The position numbers and the translations under genes are program-made. The notes under the pieces are model-generated. The model did not search any database. It had not been told where the DNA came from and was given only the letters and a program-made list of their open reading frames with translations. From Bacteroidota bacterium (GTDB taxonomy: Bacteria; Zhuqueibacterota; JdFR-76; DREG01): a stretch of DNA of 16,034 nucleotides. The stretch lies in assembly GCA_030624545.1 (NCBI GenBank), contig JAUXJX010000006.1:1-16034 (forward strand), read 5' to 3'. This document shows, one piece after another, positions 13,899 to 16,034 of this stretch (its first letter is position 1; the number at the start of each line of letters is the position of its first letter).

Positions 13899-15590
13899 TT
13901 ACTGTCCGAGTTTCATCGCATATTCCGCGGGATTAGTGAGCACCTCCAGAGCGGTTTGAAAAACGGGATCATCTTTTCGGGTAGCTTCAACCTGCCCGCG
14001 AGAACCGAAAAGCTTTGCGGCAATTTCCCTTCTAAGGTTTCTGCGAATAAACGGCAGGTGATTATCAAACTCGTTTTCCTTGATCTGGTTGAGAGATTCG
14101 CGCGTCGCTGCCAGATGAGCTTCCAGCTCGGGTCCGAAGCTCCTTTCACCGGCTATTTTTTCCAACTCATTGATCTCGTCTTCGCCTTCCAGTTTGAATT
14201 CGAAGTCACTTGCGGCCAGGTAACTACGAAATTCTTCTATCAGACTTTTATCCATTTCAAGGTCTTCCAGGGAGCTACTCGTTTGTGATGAATAAGAAAT
14301 CGCAAAATTGAAAAACATGGATTGACGAAGCAAAGAAATCTCGTAACTGGATCTTTTGGGCGGTTCGAATTCAATATCGGGTTTGATGCCGCCACCGCCA
14401 AACACCAGCCGGCCCGCTTTGGTGCGAAATTCCTTTGATGAGCTCACGCTGCTTGAATCCGAGTTAAGTTCATCGTCCTGATGTGCAAAGATCTGGGCGT
14501 CTCGATTTAGTTGAGCTAAATCCTGGATCAATCTCCCGCTGGGAACATAATATTTGGCTGTGGTGAGCCTAAGCGCGGTGTTTTGGGAAAAAGGAACTAC
14601 GGTTTGAACCAAACCCTTGCCATACGTTCTGGACCCGATAATGAGACCCCGATCCAGATCCTGAATTGCTCCTGCAACGATCTCGGACGCCGAGGCTGAG
14701 AGTTCATTTACCACGACGACCATAGGAAGATCACCAAGGAGCGGAGCATTCTTGGAATAGTATTTCATGTTGGCTCGATCAGACCGTCCTTTTGTGTAGA
14801 CGATTAGGTCACCTTCCGGCAAGAACAGGTCCGCAACATTCACAGCAGCGTTTAACAATCCTCCGGTATTTGATCTCAAATCCAGAATCAAGCCTTTCAT
14901 GCCACGGCGAGTTAAGTCAGCCAGGGCTTCTTCCAGCTGCTCTGCTGCAAATCTGGAAAACCGAATCAATCGAATATATCCGATATCGCCTTCCATGAGG
15001 TCTGAATACGTTACGTCGTGAACCGTGATCATTGCCCGGACTAGACGAAACTCCAAAAGCCCTGTCTCAGAAGCACGTTTCACCCTTATCTTCACCGCGG
15101 TGCCCGGTTTACCTCGAAGCCTCTGTGCAACTTCGGCGAGGCGCATTTTGCTCGTTTCCTCTTCTTCCACTTCAAATATTTGGTCGCCCTCTCGAATACC
15201 GGCCTTGGCGGCAGGAGTCCCATCATAAGGGGGCTCTGCCACAATAACGGAATTTCCTTTCCTCATGATGTTCATTCCTACTCCCCCATATTTTCCTTCG
15301 GTGACGGTTCTAAGGCTTTCGTTCTCTTCTTGCTCCACAAAACTGGTATAAGGATCGAGGCGATCCGTCATTCCTTCAATCCCAGCCTTAATAAAAGCTT
15401 CCGGATCAACCTCATCCACGTATCGGACCGAGATTTCCTCATAGATCCGCTGGAAAAGGGTAATGTTTTTCCTGAGGGTAACATACAAATCCGGGTCAAT
15501 CGTTGTTGTAGAATTAGCCAGCCACCCGCCAAATGTGACAGCGGATAAGACCAGTATCAAAACGACAAATGCTTGAGTTTTCCTACGCAT
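13899..15590 (-). CDS. S41 family C-terminal processing peptidase (CtpA/Prc-like)
   Basis: Envelope serine protease with a Ser/Lys dyad that trims or degrades proteins from their C-termini. The 563 residues have an N-terminal hydrophobic segment (7-25, signal or anchor), a helical segment (about 35-85), a PDZ domain (about 97-180, starting GKYGGVGMNI) and the S41 catalytic core (about 190-360). The core carries LRSNTGGLL, NELSASASE with catalytic S300, and GSRTYGKGLVQ with catalytic K325. A Ser-rich linker (375-388) leads to GGGGIKPDIEFE and a helical C-terminal extension (about 410-563) of unassigned role. The ATG at 15590 follows a GGAGGAG site. It begins 51 bases after thymidylate kinase and is probably co-transcribed with it. 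Which substrate it processes cannot be inferred. Confidence 0.93.
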   Translation of the reverse strand: MRRKTQAFVVLILVLSAVTFGGWLANSTTTIDPDLYVTLRKNITLFQRIYEEISVRYVDEVDPEAFIKAGIEGMTDRLDPYTSFVEQEENESLRTVTEGKYGGVGMNIMRKGNSVIVAEPPYDGTPAAKAGIREGDQIFEVEEEETSKMRLAEVAQRLRGKPGTAVKIRVKRASETGLLEFRLVRAMITVHDVTYSDLMEGDIGYIRLIRFSRFAAEQLEEALADLTRRGMKGLILDLRSNTGGLLNAAVNVADLFLPEGDLIVYTKGRSDRANMKYYSKNAPLLGDLPMVVVVNELSASASEIVAGAIQDLDRGLIIGSRTYGKGLVQTVVPFSQNTALRLTTAKYYVPSGRLIQDLAQLNRDAQIFAHQDDELNSDSSSVSSSKEFRTKAGRLVFGGGGIKPDIEFEPPKRSSYEISLLRQSMFFNFAISYSSQTSSSLEDLEMDKSLIEEFRSYLAASDFEFKLEGEDEINELEKIAGERSFGPELEAHLAATRESLNQIKENEFDNHLPFIRRNLRREIAAKLFGSRGQVEATRKDDPVFQTALEVLTNPAEYAMKLGQ

Positions 15591-15641
15591 ATTCTCCTCC
15601 GAGCTTCATTTAGGCAACAGCAAGGAATAAACTGTCAGATT

Positions 15642-16034
15642 CTAAGGTAGTCTGGGTGCGACGATTCGCCAAACCTCTGCAAAAATATTCTCCTTCGCTG
15701 GTGTTCCATCCACAACAACAACGCGATCTGGTTCATTCCTTGAAATCTGCAAAAATCCCTGTCGAACTCGATCATAAAAGTCGGCATTCTCAGATTCTAA
15801 TCGATCTCGTTCTAACCCGGCAGATCTGCCTCTTTCGAATGCGACTGCGGGGTCCAAATCGATAATGAATGTTATGTCCGGTCGAATGCTATGTGTTCCG
15901 ATAGAATTTGCCATTTCTATTAATTTAAGATCAATCCCTCTACCATAACCCTGGTAAGCTATCGTAGAATCAGAGAATCGATCACAAACGATGACTGCCC
16001 CGTTCTCCTTTTTAGGTATGATTTTCTCTGCAAT
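15642..16034 (-). CDS. tmk: Thymidylate kinase, C-terminal part (5' end outside window)
   Basis: Phosphorylates dTMP to dTDP with ATP in dTTP synthesis. The open frame continues to the right edge, so the 130 visible codons are the C-terminal two-thirds; the P-loop and start lie outside. Visible are the substrate-binding CDRFSDSTIAYQGYGRG (from about codon 17 of the fragment), RPDITFIIDLDP, and a LID-like segment, RGRSAGLERDRLE, followed by DFYDRVRQGFLQI. An internal Met at 15914 is not the start, because homology continues upstream of it. It lies directly upstream of the S41 protease gene. Confidence 0.93.
   Translation of the reverse strand: MAEKIIPKKENGAVIVCDRFSDSTIAYQGYGRGIDLKLIEMANSIGTHSIRPDITFIIDLDPAVAFERGRSAGLERDRLESENADFYDRVRQGFLQISRNEPDRVVVVDGTPAKENIFAEVWRIVAPRLP

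Noticed and set aside
1..16034. CRISPR arrays, tRNA/rRNA genes, insertion sequences
   Set aside because: No regularly spaced repeats, no cloverleaf or rRNA-like stretches, and no transposase or flanking inverted repeats were found by reading both strands.

Overview
The window is ordinary chromosomal DNA from a Gram-negative (diderm) bacterium. The lptD-type outer-membrane gene, the envelope-anchored S41 protease and the ECF sigma factor all point that way. Base composition is close to balanced. The style of the LptD barrel (a C-terminal His-Cys-Trp-Glu motif), the long C-terminal extension of the S41 protease and pyruvate phosphate dikinase beside housekeeping genes fit the wider FCB assemblage, for example candidate phyla near Calditrichota/KSB1. 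That placement is inference from protein style, not from a marker-gene tree. Several genes use non-ATG starts (GTG for cupin, vanZ and sigma; TTG for the ROK kinase).

Layout, left to right. (1) Positions 1-3835, minus strand: acpS > nnr > vanZ > alanyl-tRNA editing gene > start of a cupin gene, which runs off the left edge. acpS, nnr and vanZ are tightly packed; vanZ starts on a TAGTG overlap. (2) Positions 3836-3968: an AT-rich divergent promoter region, with the single plus-strand gene, an ECF sigma factor (3969-4571), on its right. (3) Positions 4616-9509, minus strand: rarA > ROK sugar kinase > lptD, joined by a 5-nt gap and an ATGA overlap. lptD ends tail to tail with the sigma gene. (4) Positions 9663-10762, minus strand: a two-gene unit of an MtnX-like HAD phosphatase and a small acidic coiled-coil protein, closed by a clear intrinsic terminator. 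(5) Positions 10838-13635, minus strand: ppdK with its own promoter candidate and terminator candidate. (6) Positions 13899-16034, minus strand: thymidylate kinase (5' end outside the window) > S41/CtpA-type protease.

The left operon combines carrier-protein activation (AcpS), repair of damaged NAD(P)H (Nnr) and clearance of mischarged tRNA-Ala (AlaX), so much of it is metabolic quality control. The middle operon joins replication-fork maintenance, a sugar kinase and the LPS translocon barrel. No mobile element, CRISPR array, RNA gene, toxin-antitoxin or defence locus was seen. I did not find a convincing undescribed system. The items most worth a second look are the phosphatase/coiled-coil pair, the sigma factor lacking an anti-sigma partner next to lptD, and the two-cysteine LptD. 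No gene-free stretch exceeds 300 bases; the longest, 13636-13898, holds the ppdK promoter candidate and a GC-rich hairpin.
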